Assembly (NCBI GenBank): GCA_023391695.1
Contig: JAEWAK010000005.1
Span: forward strand, 1-59,359
Length of the DNA stretch: 59,359 nt
Reading direction: 5' to 3'
Source: Bacillota bacterium
GTDB taxonomy: Bacteria > Bacillota > Clostridia > Lachnospirales > Lachnospiraceae
Shown piece after piece: positions 25,949 through 35,751 of this stretch; the first letter of the stretch is position 1; each line of letters begins with the position of its first letter. The position numbers and the translations under genes were made by a program. The notes under the pieces are model-generated. The model saw only the letters and a program-made list of their open reading frames with translations, was not told where the DNA came from and searched no databases.

Positions 25949-26593
25949 TTGAAACTTACTAAATATGAAAAAAATCCGATTCTGTCCCCTAACCCCCAAA
26001 ATTCATGGGAAAATCTAGTACGCACTAATCCGGGTGCATGGTATGATGCAGAAAATCATGAAGTTATTATGCTTTATCGTGCTGCCGGAGATGACAAAGA
26101 ACACCGCGTTAATATTGGGCTCGCAAAAAGCAAAAATGGCTATGAATTTGAAACCATAGGTAATCAGCCATTATTTCAAACGGTTGAAGGCACATGGGAT
26201 GGCGGAAGCATTGAGGATCCGCGCATCATCAAAATGGGGGATTACTATTTTATTACCTATGCGGCGGTTACATGCCCACCCGGACGATACTGGGAAATGG
26301 AAAAACGCCAAATCCCATCTGACGTACCGGAGGAAGCTCCCTTTATTCTCCGCGAGAATGAAACACGTACAGGACTAGCTATCACAAAGGATTTTAAAAC
26401 GATATATCGTCCTGGATATTTAACAGATGCTACTGTTGATGACCGAGATGTAATCATTTTCCCTGAGAAAGTAGGTGGAAAATTCGTCACTCTACATCGC
26501 CCAATGCAATGGGTAGGCGAAAAATACGGAACAGATAGCCCTGCAATATGGCTTGCTTTCTCTGACGATTCGCTTGAAAGAGGGTGCGATTAA
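25949..26593 (+). CDS. GH130-family phosphorylase, C-terminally truncated
   Basis: From the TTG at 25949 the 214 residues start LKLTKYEKNPILSPNPQNSW and contain NPGAWYDAENHEVIMLYRA and GGSIEDPRIIKMGDYYFITY, clear GH130 motifs (five-bladed beta-propeller mannoside phosphorylases). The homology stops at WLAFSDD near 26568 and a stop follows after a few residues. Complete members have about 320-400 residues, so the last propeller blades are missing and activity is doubtful. It is the last gene transcribed with the importer. Confidence 0.75.
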   Translation: MKLTKYEKNPILSPNPQNSWENLVRTNPGAWYDAENHEVIMLYRAAGDDKEHRVNIGLAKSKNGYEFETIGNQPLFQTVEGTWDGGSIEDPRIIKMGDYYFITYAAVTCPPGRYWEMEKRQIPSDVPEEAPFILRENETRTGLAITKDFKTIYRPGYLTDATVDDRDVIIFPEKVGGKFVTLHRPMQWVGEKYGTDSPAIWLAFSDDSLERGCD

Positions 26594-26596
26594 AGG

Positions 26597-28228
26597 ATGA
26601 GCTGTTATGGGTTTAAAGGGAATGGACTTTATAATCTACCGGACAAAGTATTTGATGTTGTAGTATACAGCGGTACAAGTGCCGGGATCGTTGCTGCGGT
26701 GCAGGCTGCCCGTATGAATATGGATGTTCTCCTGGTATGTGAAAAGGATAAGGTTGGAGGGGTGACCGCATCAGGACTTGGGGCTGCGGATATTAATGAC
26801 AGAAATTATGTAGGAGGAATTGCAAAGGAATTTTTTTGTGAGGTTTATAAGCATTATTTAAGAACCGATGCATGGAAGAGTGAGACACTCCTGGGCTATT
26901 TGGAGAGATTAGCCGGGAATAAAGATACCTTCTGGGGAGCCAGGGATGATTTATTGCAAATGATGTGGATGTTTGAGCCTTCGGCGGCAAATCATATTTT
27001 TGAAAAAATGCTTGAAAACTCAAATGTAATTGTGATCAGGAATGAACGGTTGGCCGAGAAGGCACCGGTGGAAATTGCTGACGGAAGAATTAGGTCCATC
27101 CGTATGGAAAGCGGAAGAATTTTTAAAGGTGAAATGTTTATCGACTGCGGCTATGAAGGAGATTTGATGCAGAAGGCAGGGATATCCTATGTGGTTGGGC
27201 GGGAGGCAAATACAACCTATGGCGAGCAAAAAAATGGCATTTTGTACAACGGATTATTCATGGGGACTGAAATAGACCCTTATATAATAGAAGGAAACCC
27301 TGAAAGCGGACTTCTTCCGTATATTGAGGAAGGAATGATCGGCAGGATGGGTATGGGGGACCACAGAATTCAGGCATATTGCTATCGATTCACTCTTAGC
27401 TGTGATGCCGAAAATCAGATTCCTTTTTCGAAACCATTAAATTACAACCCGTTGCATTATGAAATTATTGCAAGAGTTATGAAGAAGAAAAGAATTAAGC
27501 TTACGGATATTATTTCACTCACGCCGGTCCCGAACTGCAAGACAGATACGAATCATGCGGATTTTATCGGTGCGTGTTATGACTATCCGGAGGGTGATTA
27601 TGAAAAGCGCCGGCAGATAGAAGAAGAACATAAAAATTATACGCTGGGATTACTGTGGTTTTTGTCAAACGATCTCAGAGTTCCTGAAACTATCAGGAAA
27701 GAAATGAAAATGTGGGGATTCCCTAAAGATGAATTCATGGACAGCGAAAGCTTTCCTCATCAAATTTATGTGCGTGAGGGCAGAAGAATGCTTGGAAGCT
27801 ATATTATGACTGAAAATGATATATTGCATCCGAAAATAACCGACAGTATCGGAATGGGAACTTACTATTTTGATTCCCATTATGTCTCACGTTTTGCCAT
27901 GGGGCAAACGGTTATGCAGGAAGGGAGCTTCTGGCTGGATGATGAGGTACGGTATCCGGTCAGCTATGGCGCCATATGCCCTAAGGCTGGGGAGTGCAAA
28001 AACCTTCTGGTGCCGGTTGCGCTTTCCGCATCTCATGCAGCATATGGCTCGATCCGCATGGAGCCTACCTATATGGTTTTGGCCCAGTCGGCGGCGACGG
28101 CTGCAGCATTGGCTGTTTCTGAAGGGAGCAGTGTTCAGATGCTGTGCTATGACAGACTGAAAAACAGGCTTCTGCAGGATGGCGTAATATTGAACAAAGG
28201 AGAAGATGACGATGAAACCAAATTTTAA
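26597..28228 (+). CDS. FAD-dependent oxidoreductase (FAD_oxidored type)
   Basis: The 543-residue protein begins with a dinucleotide-binding fold (FDVVVYSGTSAGIVAAVQAA, then EKDKVGGVTASGLGAADI). It contains MFIDCGYEGDLMQKAGISY and a C-terminal FAD motif (IRMEPTYMVLAQSAATAAAL). These are traits of the large group of FAD oxidoreductases that accompany polysaccharide genes. The substrate is not known. The start lies 4 bases after the truncated GH130 stop with only a weak ribosome site, and the end overlaps the next gene by 23 bases. Codon use is clearly more GC-rich than in the genes upstream. Confidence 0.75.
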   Translation: MSCYGFKGNGLYNLPDKVFDVVVYSGTSAGIVAAVQAARMNMDVLLVCEKDKVGGVTASGLGAADINDRNYVGGIAKEFFCEVYKHYLRTDAWKSETLLGYLERLAGNKDTFWGARDDLLQMMWMFEPSAANHIFEKMLENSNVIVIRNERLAEKAPVEIADGRIRSIRMESGRIFKGEMFIDCGYEGDLMQKAGISYVVGREANTTYGEQKNGILYNGLFMGTEIDPYIIEGNPESGLLPYIEEGMIGRMGMGDHRIQAYCYRFTLSCDAENQIPFSKPLNYNPLHYEIIARVMKKKRIKLTDIISLTPVPNCKTDTNHADFIGACYDYPEGDYEKRRQIEEEHKNYTLGLLWFLSNDLRVPETIRKEMKMWGFPKDEFMDSESFPHQIYVREGRRMLGSYIMTENDILHPKITDSIGMGTYYFDSHYVSRFAMGQTVMQEGSFWLDDEVRYPVSYGAICPKAGECKNLLVPVALSASHAAYGSIRMEPTYMVLAQSAATAAALAVSEGSSVQMLCYDRLKNRLLQDGVILNKGEDDDETKF

Positions 28229-29426
28229 ATATTTTGCCGGCCCGGTTCTGGAGCCCAGGCCCGGATGCACATGGGCAGATACCATGGTGCTCAATCCCGC
28301 AATCATTAAAGATAACAACTCCGACACACTGCATATGCTGTTTCGTGCCACCGGTCCGTATGCTCATAAAAAGCTTGAAGGAGCAAAATATGATCCATAT
28401 CCTATTTTTCTGGGATATGCCAGGAGCGAAGATTTGGGAAATACATGGAAGGCTGATTTTGGCAGGCCCGCATTGGAGCCGAGGCTGGAATATGATATGG
28501 ATAGGATCTACATAACGGATGATGAAGGCCGCAAGGTTGTGAATTACAGCAACGGATGTGTGGAGGATCCCAGAATCTTTGAAGCAGCGGGGGAGCTTTA
28601 TCTTTCGGTTGCCTGCCGGATGTTTCCGCCGGGTCCATATTGGTTTGATGATGAGAAGATAGTTACTCGTTTAGAAAATATACCTGATTGGGCGGTCAAA
28701 GAAGACAATCCCTTTGCCAGGGCCGCATACCACAACAGCACTACGACGGTGCTGTACAAATTGAATCTGGAAAACTTGAAGAAGAACGATTATGAAAATG
28801 CGTTTACTTATGTTTGCAACTTAACCGATCCCCAAATTGACGATAACCGTGATGCTTTTCTCTTTCCGGAAAAAATGATGATTGATGGCAAACAGCAGTA
28901 TTTACTTATCCATCGTCCTCATAATCCTGAAAATTTAGAAGCGGGAAAAGGGCATAAAAAGCCTTCCATCATGCTGGCAGCCGCTGAAAATATCAAGGAG
29001 CTTGCATCCCCAAAAGCCACACATAAATTTCTTGCGGAAGGCATTTTTGATTGGGAGGAGGAGCGCATAGGAGCAAGCTGGGCGCCGATTTCACTCGGTA
29101 ACGGAGAATGGCTGCTTCAATACCATGGAAAAACATTTCCGGGGTATGGCTACAGTCAATCGTTTATGATCCTGAAACAAAAAGAAAATGATTTTCCCGA
29201 AATTGTGCATCGCTGCCCGGAAAGATTAATGTATCCGCAGCAGGAATGGGAGCTGCCGGAAAAATTTTCGTGCCCCTGTCTTTTTACTACGGCGGGCATT
29301 CTGGTTGATGGTCAACTCATCATGAGCTATGGTGCAGCAGATCAAAGAATCGGGATAGCTCGTGTTGATTTTAAGGAATTGGTCCAATATATCAGACTTT
29401 TTGACAGTGCAGGAAAAAAAATATAA
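28206..29426 (+). CDS. GH130-like beta-propeller glycosidase
   Basis: The 406-residue protein shows LNPAIIKDNNSDTLHMLFRA, GCVEDPRIFEAAGELYLSVA, DDNRDAFLFPEKMMIDGKQ and ASWAPISLGNGEWLLQYHG, the propeller motifs of GH130-type enzymes. It has no signal peptide. It overlaps the FAD oxidoreductase by 23 bases, so the two are translationally coupled and should act on the same substrate. It could be a phosphorylase or a hydrolase of a modified beta-mannoside. GGAGAAGATG precedes the start. Confidence 0.75.
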   Translation: MTMKPNFKYFAGPVLEPRPGCTWADTMVLNPAIIKDNNSDTLHMLFRATGPYAHKKLEGAKYDPYPIFLGYARSEDLGNTWKADFGRPALEPRLEYDMDRIYITDDEGRKVVNYSNGCVEDPRIFEAAGELYLSVACRMFPPGPYWFDDEKIVTRLENIPDWAVKEDNPFARAAYHNSTTTVLYKLNLENLKKNDYENAFTYVCNLTDPQIDDNRDAFLFPEKMMIDGKQQYLLIHRPHNPENLEAGKGHKKPSIMLAAAENIKELASPKATHKFLAEGIFDWEEERIGASWAPISLGNGEWLLQYHGKTFPGYGYSQSFMILKQKENDFPEIVHRCPERLMYPQQEWELPEKFSCPCLFTTAGILVDGQLIMSYGAADQRIGIARVDFKELVQYIRLFDSAGKKI

Positions 29427-29470
29427 AAAAAGGAACGATACTTACAGGATGATTTATTAACTTGATATTT

Positions 29471-29502
29471 ATTGCTATGCTTAGGCGCCTATTTATAGCA
29501 AT
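29471..29502 (+). terminator. Hairpin after the GH130-like gene
   Basis: ATTGCTAT (29471-29478) and ATAGCAAT (29495-29502) form a perfect 8-bp stem with a 16-base loop. No T-run follows, so termination is uncertain. Confidence 0.35.
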
Positions 29503-29545
29503 TTAAATATGAGATCAAAATAAATTGAGGAGGTTTTGTATATTT

Positions 29546-31477
29546 ATGGTACTGAAAATATCAAAAAAAGTAAAATTTCTGGCGGTGTTTCTGGCAGGTG
29601 TATTATTGGCAGGCAATTCCTTTACGGCATTGAAAGTAAATGCTGCTACTCAGGTTACGGTATATTCAAATTACAATGTAAAAGCAGGCTATTTTCAAGG
29701 CTTGGGTGCACAGTTTGACCCTTACATCGGGTCGGATAAGCTTGTAGATGCACTTGGGGATAAATGGGATACGGTTCTGACAAGAGTAAACTTTATGGAA
29801 ATGGGTTTTGCCCGGGTATGTATCGCCACAAATGCATTCTGTCCCACACGGGTTGTCGGCAGCTATAACTGGAATACGGCAGAAATGCAGCAGCTGTATA
29901 AAATCCTTGATAACTGCAAGCAAAACGGCACCACAGTTTTCTTATCTTCCTGGAGAAAAGACTATTTCAACGATACAATTGCTAATAATGAATCCGAGGA
30001 TTATTCAACAATGATGGTAGATTGTCTGGAATATTTAATCAAAACCAAGGGATATACCAACATCAAATATTATCAGCAAATGAACGAACCCAAAGATGCA
30101 AAAATATCCTGGTCCGGTTATAAAACCAACTATAGCAGGCTGCAGGCCAAAATAGCGGCAAAAGGTCTGAGTGTTAAACTTTCAGGTACAGGGAATCAAC
30201 CCGGAAGTACAGCTAATTATGATTTAGCGCATCAAGCAGAATTGCAGCCCTATGTGGGAGCATATGATATCCATTATTATCCCTGGCAAAGTGTGACAAA
30301 AGGCGGAGCTGATACTTTAATCAAGGACCGCATCCTGGGTCTGAGCACAACAAACCCATTCTTTATTACTGAAGCCGGATCTCTGACAGGACAAGACGCC
30401 AACGATAACCAGGCAGCTATCGGGAATCACTGGTATGCGCTTCATAATGCTGATTTGGCAATTCAGGCGATTCAGCAGGGCTGCAATGGTTTGAGCATGT
30501 GGGAGATAGATTCTGCACAGCATGGAAGGTCATGGGGGATGTGGGATATCTTCAATCATCCGGACCCTTATCCCTGGTTCTATACATACTCGCTAATGTC
30601 CAAATATTTTAAACCCGGCATGGTTTTTTACAATCCGTCTGCAATTGATTCGGAAACCAGACTGCTGGTTGGACAGAAAAAAGTAAGTGCAAATGTTAAT
30701 TACTGGACAATTGCTGTTGTAAACAGAGGTACTTCGTCTAAAGATATAAATGTACGGATTCCGGGTGTCGGGACAGGATCATTTAATGTATATAAGTATA
30801 CCAGCACGTACCATCCTGTGGACAGCAACAGTCTTCCGGTGGCAGACAGTTCTGTAAATAACGTTGCTATAGGCAGTAATGGTGTGAGCTTTACTGTTCC
30901 TGCGGATGGGTTTATTTTACTTACAACCTACGGCAAAGGCACGGTATCGGGAAATCCCACTGTAACCAATTATTTTACCGACGATTTTGAAGATGGAGAT
31001 TCTGCAGGATGGACAACCGGCGGAGGTACATGGAGCGTTATCACGGATGGCTCAAAGGTATTCAAGCTTAATGGATCAACAGACAGTATAGCGACAGCTG
31101 GAAATACATTGACGGATTTCACTTATGCAGCAAAGTCTAAAATATTGACGGCAAACGGTAATGCGGGGCTCGTGTTCAGATATACCGACAGCAATAACTA
31201 CTATACGTTCAGGATGAATGATAGTACAAATAAGGCGGAATTGTACAAAAGAGTGGGAGGAACGATGACGCTGCTGGCTTCAAGTTCGGTTATTTCCGTA
31301 GATACAAATACGTGGTACAATATTAAGGTTATTATAGCGGGGAATAATATAAGAGCTTATGTGGACGGATATCCGTTGATAAACTGGACCAATAGTGTGA
31401 ATCAGCTTACATCGGGCAAAATTGGCCTTAGATCCACATGCGATGCTGAATTTGATGATGTTGTAGCTAAAAATTAA
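29546..31477 (+). CDS. Secreted clan GH-A glycoside hydrolase with C-terminal LamG-like module
   Basis: The ATG at 29546 (GAGGAGG upstream) gives 643 residues with a signal peptide (KFLAVFLAGVLLAGNSFTAL, cleavage near VNA-A). The TIM-barrel part shows GLGAQFDPYIGSDKLVDAL, an acid/base Glu in YYQQMNEPKDA (Glu181) and a nucleophile in FFITEAGS (Glu276). The two Glu on strands 4 and 7 define clan GH-A. A beta-sandwich follows, and residues from about 485 (FTDDFEDGDSAGWTTGGGTW) form a LamG/CBM66-like jelly roll. The exact family (GH5, GH39 or similar) cannot be told by eye. Confidence 0.72.
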   Translation: MVLKISKKVKFLAVFLAGVLLAGNSFTALKVNAATQVTVYSNYNVKAGYFQGLGAQFDPYIGSDKLVDALGDKWDTVLTRVNFMEMGFARVCIATNAFCPTRVVGSYNWNTAEMQQLYKILDNCKQNGTTVFLSSWRKDYFNDTIANNESEDYSTMMVDCLEYLIKTKGYTNIKYYQQMNEPKDAKISWSGYKTNYSRLQAKIAAKGLSVKLSGTGNQPGSTANYDLAHQAELQPYVGAYDIHYYPWQSVTKGGADTLIKDRILGLSTTNPFFITEAGSLTGQDANDNQAAIGNHWYALHNADLAIQAIQQGCNGLSMWEIDSAQHGRSWGMWDIFNHPDPYPWFYTYSLMSKYFKPGMVFYNPSAIDSETRLLVGQKKVSANVNYWTIAVVNRGTSSKDINVRIPGVGTGSFNVYKYTSTYHPVDSNSLPVADSSVNNVAIGSNGVSFTVPADGFILLTTYGKGTVSGNPTVTNYFTDDFEDGDSAGWTTGGGTWSVITDGSKVFKLNGSTDSIATAGNTLTDFTYAAKSKILTANGNAGLVFRYTDSNNYYTFRMNDSTNKAELYKRVGGTMTLLASSSVISVDTNTWYNIKVIIAGNNIRAYVDGYPLINWTNSVNQLTSGKIGLRSTCDAEFDDVVAKN

Positions 31478-31510
31478 CTTTAATTAATTTTGTCATGAGA
31501 AATGTTAATG

Positions 31511-31540
31511 GACCTGACTGATATCTATACCGGTCAGGTC
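31511..31540 (+). terminator. Terminator-like hairpin
   Basis: GACCTGAC (31511-31518) and GTCAGGTC (31533-31540) are perfect complements, followed by TATTGC. It lies 33 bases after the glycosidase stop. Confidence 0.55.
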
Positions 31541-31620
31541 TATTGCATATACTCAGCATGGGCTAAATCTAACGGGTGAAAGACGTGAGCTCTGAAAACT
31601 GCTATCAGCTTGCCAGTGAA

Positions 31621-31763
31621 AGTCTAGTCAAGGTAATCTCCCAGTGATCCTTGCTAAAGTCTCCAGTGCTTTTGGGTGACTGCGTAAAGCCAATCTTTTC
31701 AGTCTAAAAATCGGCTACGGCCTGCGGGTCTTTTACACATACCATTATTATTTTCCTAAACCT
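31621..31763 (-). pseudogene. VOC/glyoxalase-family fragment
   Basis: On the minus strand the frame reads KIIMVCVKDPQAVADF, TAG (31706-31704), TEKIGFTQSPKSTGDF. The start of VOC proteins usually reads DPQAVADFWTEKIGF, so the stop has replaced Trp. Only about 45 residues are left. Confidence 0.6.
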
Positions 31764-31931
31764 GTTAAAAATTTTCATACATTCTTTATAATTTCATCAT
31801 GCCCAATAGTGGTTCTTTACAAATCCCTTTTGGTAGGCTCGGATTCAAATGTACCAAACTGAACCGTTTTGTTAAACCCACAGTAAAGAGTGTTTCCTTT
31901 AAATCCACCGCCGGCGATGGGGAAGCCATAA

Positions 31932-32108
31932 ACATATAGACCAAAAGAAAATGATACCACTATTAATGTTGATAATGAAAACCATACAATAGAAAGTAAA
32001 ACTATTAATGGGTATGATACTTTCATTATAAGAGCAATAAAAGATGATTTTGAAAATGGGATTATATGGAGCATGGATGGTTATAATTTCAATATTTGGA
32101 GTGTGTAA
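31932..32108 (+). pseudogene. C-terminal fragment, possibly DUF4367-like
   Basis: A 58-codon frame without a start contains ESKTINGYDTFIIRAI and GIIWSMDGYNFNIWSV before TAA. The pattern recalls the C-terminal domain of DUF4367 proteins. It is a remnant. Confidence 0.35.
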
Positions 32109-32530
32109 AACCAAGGGTATCCGGGATTACGAAGCCTGGTGCCTTTGGTTTTTTATTTGATTTCATAGAAGCAAATAAAAAGCATCAGAATTTCTCATTT
32201 TTCTTGTAGGGAAAATTTCATGTAAAACGTTTATTAGTTGAAGGCAGTTAATTATTTAAGCCTTACAATATTGAGAGAGCATGATTCCTATGCAAATGAA
32301 AAGACTGGCAGCATTTTATACTGACCGGAATAAAGAGGGAGGGGGACTGGTTCAAACAACGATTTGATATTCTTGACCCAAACTCTAGTGTTGATGAACA
32401 GTATTTGTCATATACTTAACTGGTAAATGGCACTACTGGAACATTAGAAATTCGCTGCTGCGCAAGAACAATGTTAGGAAATTGATTGTTGCGTTCAACG
32501 GATCAATACTAAGTTAGGAGGTTAATATCT
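32109..32530. other. Intergenic, no gene seen
   Basis: No supported frame was found. A strong AGGAGG at 32517-32522 belongs to the chitinase pseudogene start at 32531. Confidence 0.4.
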
Positions 32531-33132
32531 ATGAAGAAATTTTTAGCATGTGTGCTGTTTTTGGCTATGACTTTTGCGTTTTCATCTATGGCTTTAGCCA
32601 CTGATTTCTCTGCTAACGCTGAATCTGAGTTGAACAGTATTTCAATGCAAGCCAATAATCCGAATCTAAAAATCGCTTTTGCCTGCCTGTTCTTTCCTCA
32701 GGCTTAACGGCGGATGGATTATATGTACTTGAAAACGCAAAGACCAATGGTGTAAGGGTGGATGTAGTTAATGTCATGGCTATGGATTATGGTGACGGGC
32801 AAGCGCCAAATCCCGATGGAAAGATGGGGGATTATGCCATACAGGCTGCAACAAGCACCATAACTCAATGCACTAATATAGGTTTAAGCCCATAGATCGG
32901 TGTAACTCCGATGATTGGTCAGAATGATGTCGGGTCTGAAGTTTTTTATCTTACAGATGTCCAGAAATTATTGAAATGGGCTGAGGGAAACAGTTCGATA
33001 AGATTGATTGCAATGTGGTCAAGTACCAGGGACAACGGCACCGGGGGCGTAAACAAACAGGCATCTCCCAAATACAGTGGAATTGCACAGTCGGAATTTG
33101 ATTTCACAAATATATTCAAAGCTTTTAAATAA
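32531..33132 (+). pseudogene. GH18 chitinase-like pseudogene
   Basis: MKKFLACVLFLAMTFAFSSM is a normal signal peptide with AGGAGG upstream, but after LKIAFA the frame shifts near 32690. The next frame reads LPVLSSGLTADGLYVLENAK and VRVDVVNVMAMDYGDGQAPN, the late part of a GH18 chitinase barrel. It is interrupted by TAG at 32893-32895 and goes on GVTPMIGQNDVGSEVFYLTD to a stop at 33132. The front of the barrel with the catalytic DxxDxDxE is absent, so there is an internal deletion as well. The intact chitinase gene follows 97 bases later. Confidence 0.7.
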
Positions 33133-33228
33133 TCAAGTCATTGTTTCAATTTAAATACAATTGCACAAAGTGGCTAAAATAAAGTCTTTTTTGTGTAAAA
33201 TAAATAAGAAAGTATCGAGGGGTATAAT

Positions 33229-34980
33229 ATGCTTAATAAAAGAGTATCTTCAAAAGTCATCACGCTTTTAGTTATAGCAGCAATGCTGGTCTCTACATTC
33301 TGTTTTACTTTTCCCGTATCTGCTGCTGATAGGGGTGAATGGGCTCCGTACACTACATATGCTACAGGTGATATTGCTACCTATAACGGAAATACATATA
33401 CCTGCTTACAGGGGCACACGTCCCTTCCCGGTTGGGAGCCGGTAAACGTACCTGCTCTCTGGAAAGCTGGCGGCACTTCGGCTGTGGCAACACCTGCCTT
33501 CAACCCGGCACCAGGTACATATAATGCAACTCAGACGGTAACAATATCCTGTGCTACAAGCGGAGCAACCATAAGATATACAACCAATGGCAGCGAACCA
33601 ACTGCGTCCTCTGCAGCTTATGCAAGTCCGCTCACAATCTCTGCAACAACTACCATAAAAGCAAAAGCCTTTAAATCCGGCATGACGGATTCAGCAACTG
33701 CAAGCAGCACTTACACCATTAATACAAATGTTGCAGCTGCACCAACCTTCAGCCCAGCCGGTGGATATTATGCTAATTCGCAGTCTGTGACCATTTCTTG
33801 CTCGACAAGCGGTGCGACCATCAGGTATACTACCGATAATTCCACACCCACATCGACATCACCGGTTTATTCAGGTGCCATATCTGTCACGAAATCCACG
33901 ACTATTAAGGCTATAGCGCAAAAAGCCGGAATGACCGACTCAAATGTGGCAACTGAATCCTATACTATCGGTGGTTCATTACAAAAGAGGTTATTAATCG
34001 GTTACTGGCATACCTGGGGCGGCGATGCAAGCGGAGGCGTACCTTTCGTCAAACTTAGAGATGTTGATCCAAACTGGGATGTGATTAATATTTCTTTTGC
34101 CGAACCGGTCACTCCCGGAAGTACAGACGGTCATATGAAATTTGCAGTTACAGGGTTATCCTCAAGTTATACTATTAATGACTTCAAAGCTGATATTAAA
34201 ACACTGCAAAGCCAAGGGAAAAAAGTAGTTCTTTCCATTGGCGGCTATGCCGGATATTTCTCCCTTACCTCAGCTTCTGCAGCAACCACCTTTGCAAATG
34301 AAATAAAAGGCTTTATTAATGAATATGGTTTTGATGGTATTGACATTGATCTGGAACAGACCTCGGTTGAGTTTATTACCGGTTCAGATCCTGATTTTAA
34401 AAACCCGGTGTCTCCAAAGATCGTCAATATGATATCCGGAATCAGGCAAATCTGTGATTCCTATGGATCTAACTTTATTCTCTCATGGGCACCGGAAACC
34501 TTCTACCTGCAATTGGGATACCAGTACTATGGAGGGCTCAATTCCGGATGTGACAGAAGAGCCGGTGTTTACATACCAATGATCTATGCTCTTCGAGATA
34601 AAACCACCTATGTACACACGCAGCTCTATAACTCTATCCAGGTTATGGGTCTTGATGGAAAGTACTACAGCATGGGGAATTCTGAATCTGTAGTTGCAAT
34701 GTGCGAAATGCTGCTCAAGGGATTTAATTGCGGAGGAGATTCCAATCATTTCTTCCCTGGGTTGAGGGCTGATCAGATAGCAATCGGCGTCCCCTCATCT
34801 CAAGGCTCGGCTGGTAGCGGGCAGATCTCCAATGCTCAGTTACAGCAGGCTTTTAGCACTTTGAACGCAACTTATCCAACACTGAGAGGCATTATGACCT
34901 GGTCTATAAACTGGGATGCGTTCCAGAACAGCAATTCCTTTGCAAAGAGTAATGGTGCATATCTGGACTTATTGCCATAA
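33229..34980 (+). CDS. Secreted modular GH18 chitinase
   Basis: The 583-residue protein has a signal peptide (cleavage near VSAA-D, about 33) and a CBM5/12-like chitin-binding module (WAPYTTYATGDIATYNGNTY, then LPGWEPVNVPALWK, 37-79). Two chitobiase C-terminal-type domains follow (about 88-162 and 168-245, each with SGATIRYTT). The GH18 barrel begins near 250 (RLLIGYWHTWGG) and carries DGIDIDLE at 369-376, with Glu376 as the catalytic acid. Later signature stretches MIYALRDK and GIMTWSINWDA are present. It degrades extracellular chitin. GAGGGGTATAAT precedes the ATG. Confidence 0.88.
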   Translation: MLNKRVSSKVITLLVIAAMLVSTFCFTFPVSAADRGEWAPYTTYATGDIATYNGNTYTCLQGHTSLPGWEPVNVPALWKAGGTSAVATPAFNPAPGTYNATQTVTISCATSGATIRYTTNGSEPTASSAAYASPLTISATTTIKAKAFKSGMTDSATASSTYTINTNVAAAPTFSPAGGYYANSQSVTISCSTSGATIRYTTDNSTPTSTSPVYSGAISVTKSTTIKAIAQKAGMTDSNVATESYTIGGSLQKRLLIGYWHTWGGDASGGVPFVKLRDVDPNWDVINISFAEPVTPGSTDGHMKFAVTGLSSSYTINDFKADIKTLQSQGKKVVLSIGGYAGYFSLTSASAATTFANEIKGFINEYGFDGIDIDLEQTSVEFITGSDPDFKNPVSPKIVNMISGIRQICDSYGSNFILSWAPETFYLQLGYQYYGGLNSGCDRRAGVYIPMIYALRDKTTYVHTQLYNSIQVMGLDGKYYSMGNSESVVAMCEMLLKGFNCGGDSNHFFPGLRADQIAIGVPSSQGSAGSGQISNAQLQQAFSTLNATYPTLRGIMTWSINWDAFQNSNSFAKSNGAYLDLLP

Positions 34981-35049
34981 TAAAGACTATCATTTATTCC
35001 TGTATCTAATATTTGTTTTTTTCAAAGGTAAAAAAATATTTGAATAAAC

Positions 35050-35076
35050 ACAGCCAGGGCTATATGTCCTGGCTGT
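35050..35076 (-). terminator. Terminator of the two-component operon
   Basis: ACAGCCAGG (35050-35058) and CCTGGCTGT (35068-35076) are perfect complements overlapping the stop codon of the response regulator. The minus strand continues into a T-rich stretch. Confidence 0.6.
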
Positions 35077-35740
35077 CTAAATATTCAAATATATTAAGCT
35101 TGGCTAATGCCTTGACCAGCTCCTTCATATTTTCATAATGGAATTTCTTAATAATTCTAGATGCAAGAGTACGTATTGTGCTGACATCAACAAAGCGTGT
35201 CTCGGCAATCTGCTTGTAGGATTCGCCATAATAGCATTGCTTGAGCACTTCGAATTCACTGGTGGACAGCTTGGTGAGCATATTGATGGCGTAGACCAGG
35301 GATAGGTTCTGCTTCTGGATTTCTTTGCTTTTTTGGACTAACTTTTGAGCAATTTCCGGACGCAGAGAGGTTCTATTCTCGCTGACATTGTACAGCGCCT
35401 GTAAAATTTCCTGATTAGACAGAGTTTTCAGAACATAATCCGTAGCGCCATTTACAAATGCAGAAAAAATATAATTATTGTCATCATAATTGGTAAGCAT
35501 GATAATTTTTAATTCAGGCATAATTTCTTTTAGCTTGGGAATTATCTCAATTCCGGTGGTCGGTGCTTCCATCTGAATATCCTGCAGAAGAATCTCCGGC
35601 TTTTTCTCCCGTACCAGCTCCAGACAGGATTGTTCGTCTGTGGCGAAACCTTCAAATATCAGATTCGGTTCATCTTCGAAAGCCCATTCAAAGCTTTTAC
35701 ATAAATATTCCGCATCATCACATATCGCCCAATGTATCAT
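35060..35740 (-). CDS. Response regulator, NarL/LuxR type
   Basis: The 226-residue protein has an N-terminal receiver domain with the acidic pair DD at 8-9, the phospho-acceptor in LLQDIQM (Asp54) and the conserved Lys in YVLKTLS. The C-terminal LuxR-like helix-turn-helix is near residues 157-210 (LSTSEFEVLKQCYYGESYKQ). It starts 11 bases after the histidine kinase stop, so the two form an operon. It probably binds the shared box at 37326 and 42411. Confidence 0.85.
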   Translation of the reverse strand: MIHWAICDDAEYLCKSFEWAFEDEPNLIFEGFATDEQSCLELVREKKPEILLQDIQMEAPTTGIEIIPKLKEIMPELKIIMLTNYDDNNYIFSAFVNGATDYVLKTLSNQEILQALYNVSENRTSLRPEIAQKLVQKSKEIQKQNLSLVYAINMLTKLSTSEFEVLKQCYYGESYKQIAETRFVDVSTIRTLASRIIKKFHYENMKELVKALAKLNIFEYLDSQDI

Positions 35741-35751
35741 TTTTGTTCCTC

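Noticed and set aside
31560..31640. Possible group II intron end or structured RNA (GGGTGAAAGACGTGAGC stretch)
   Set aside because: No domain V-like hairpin or reverse transcriptase sequence could be recognised nearby.
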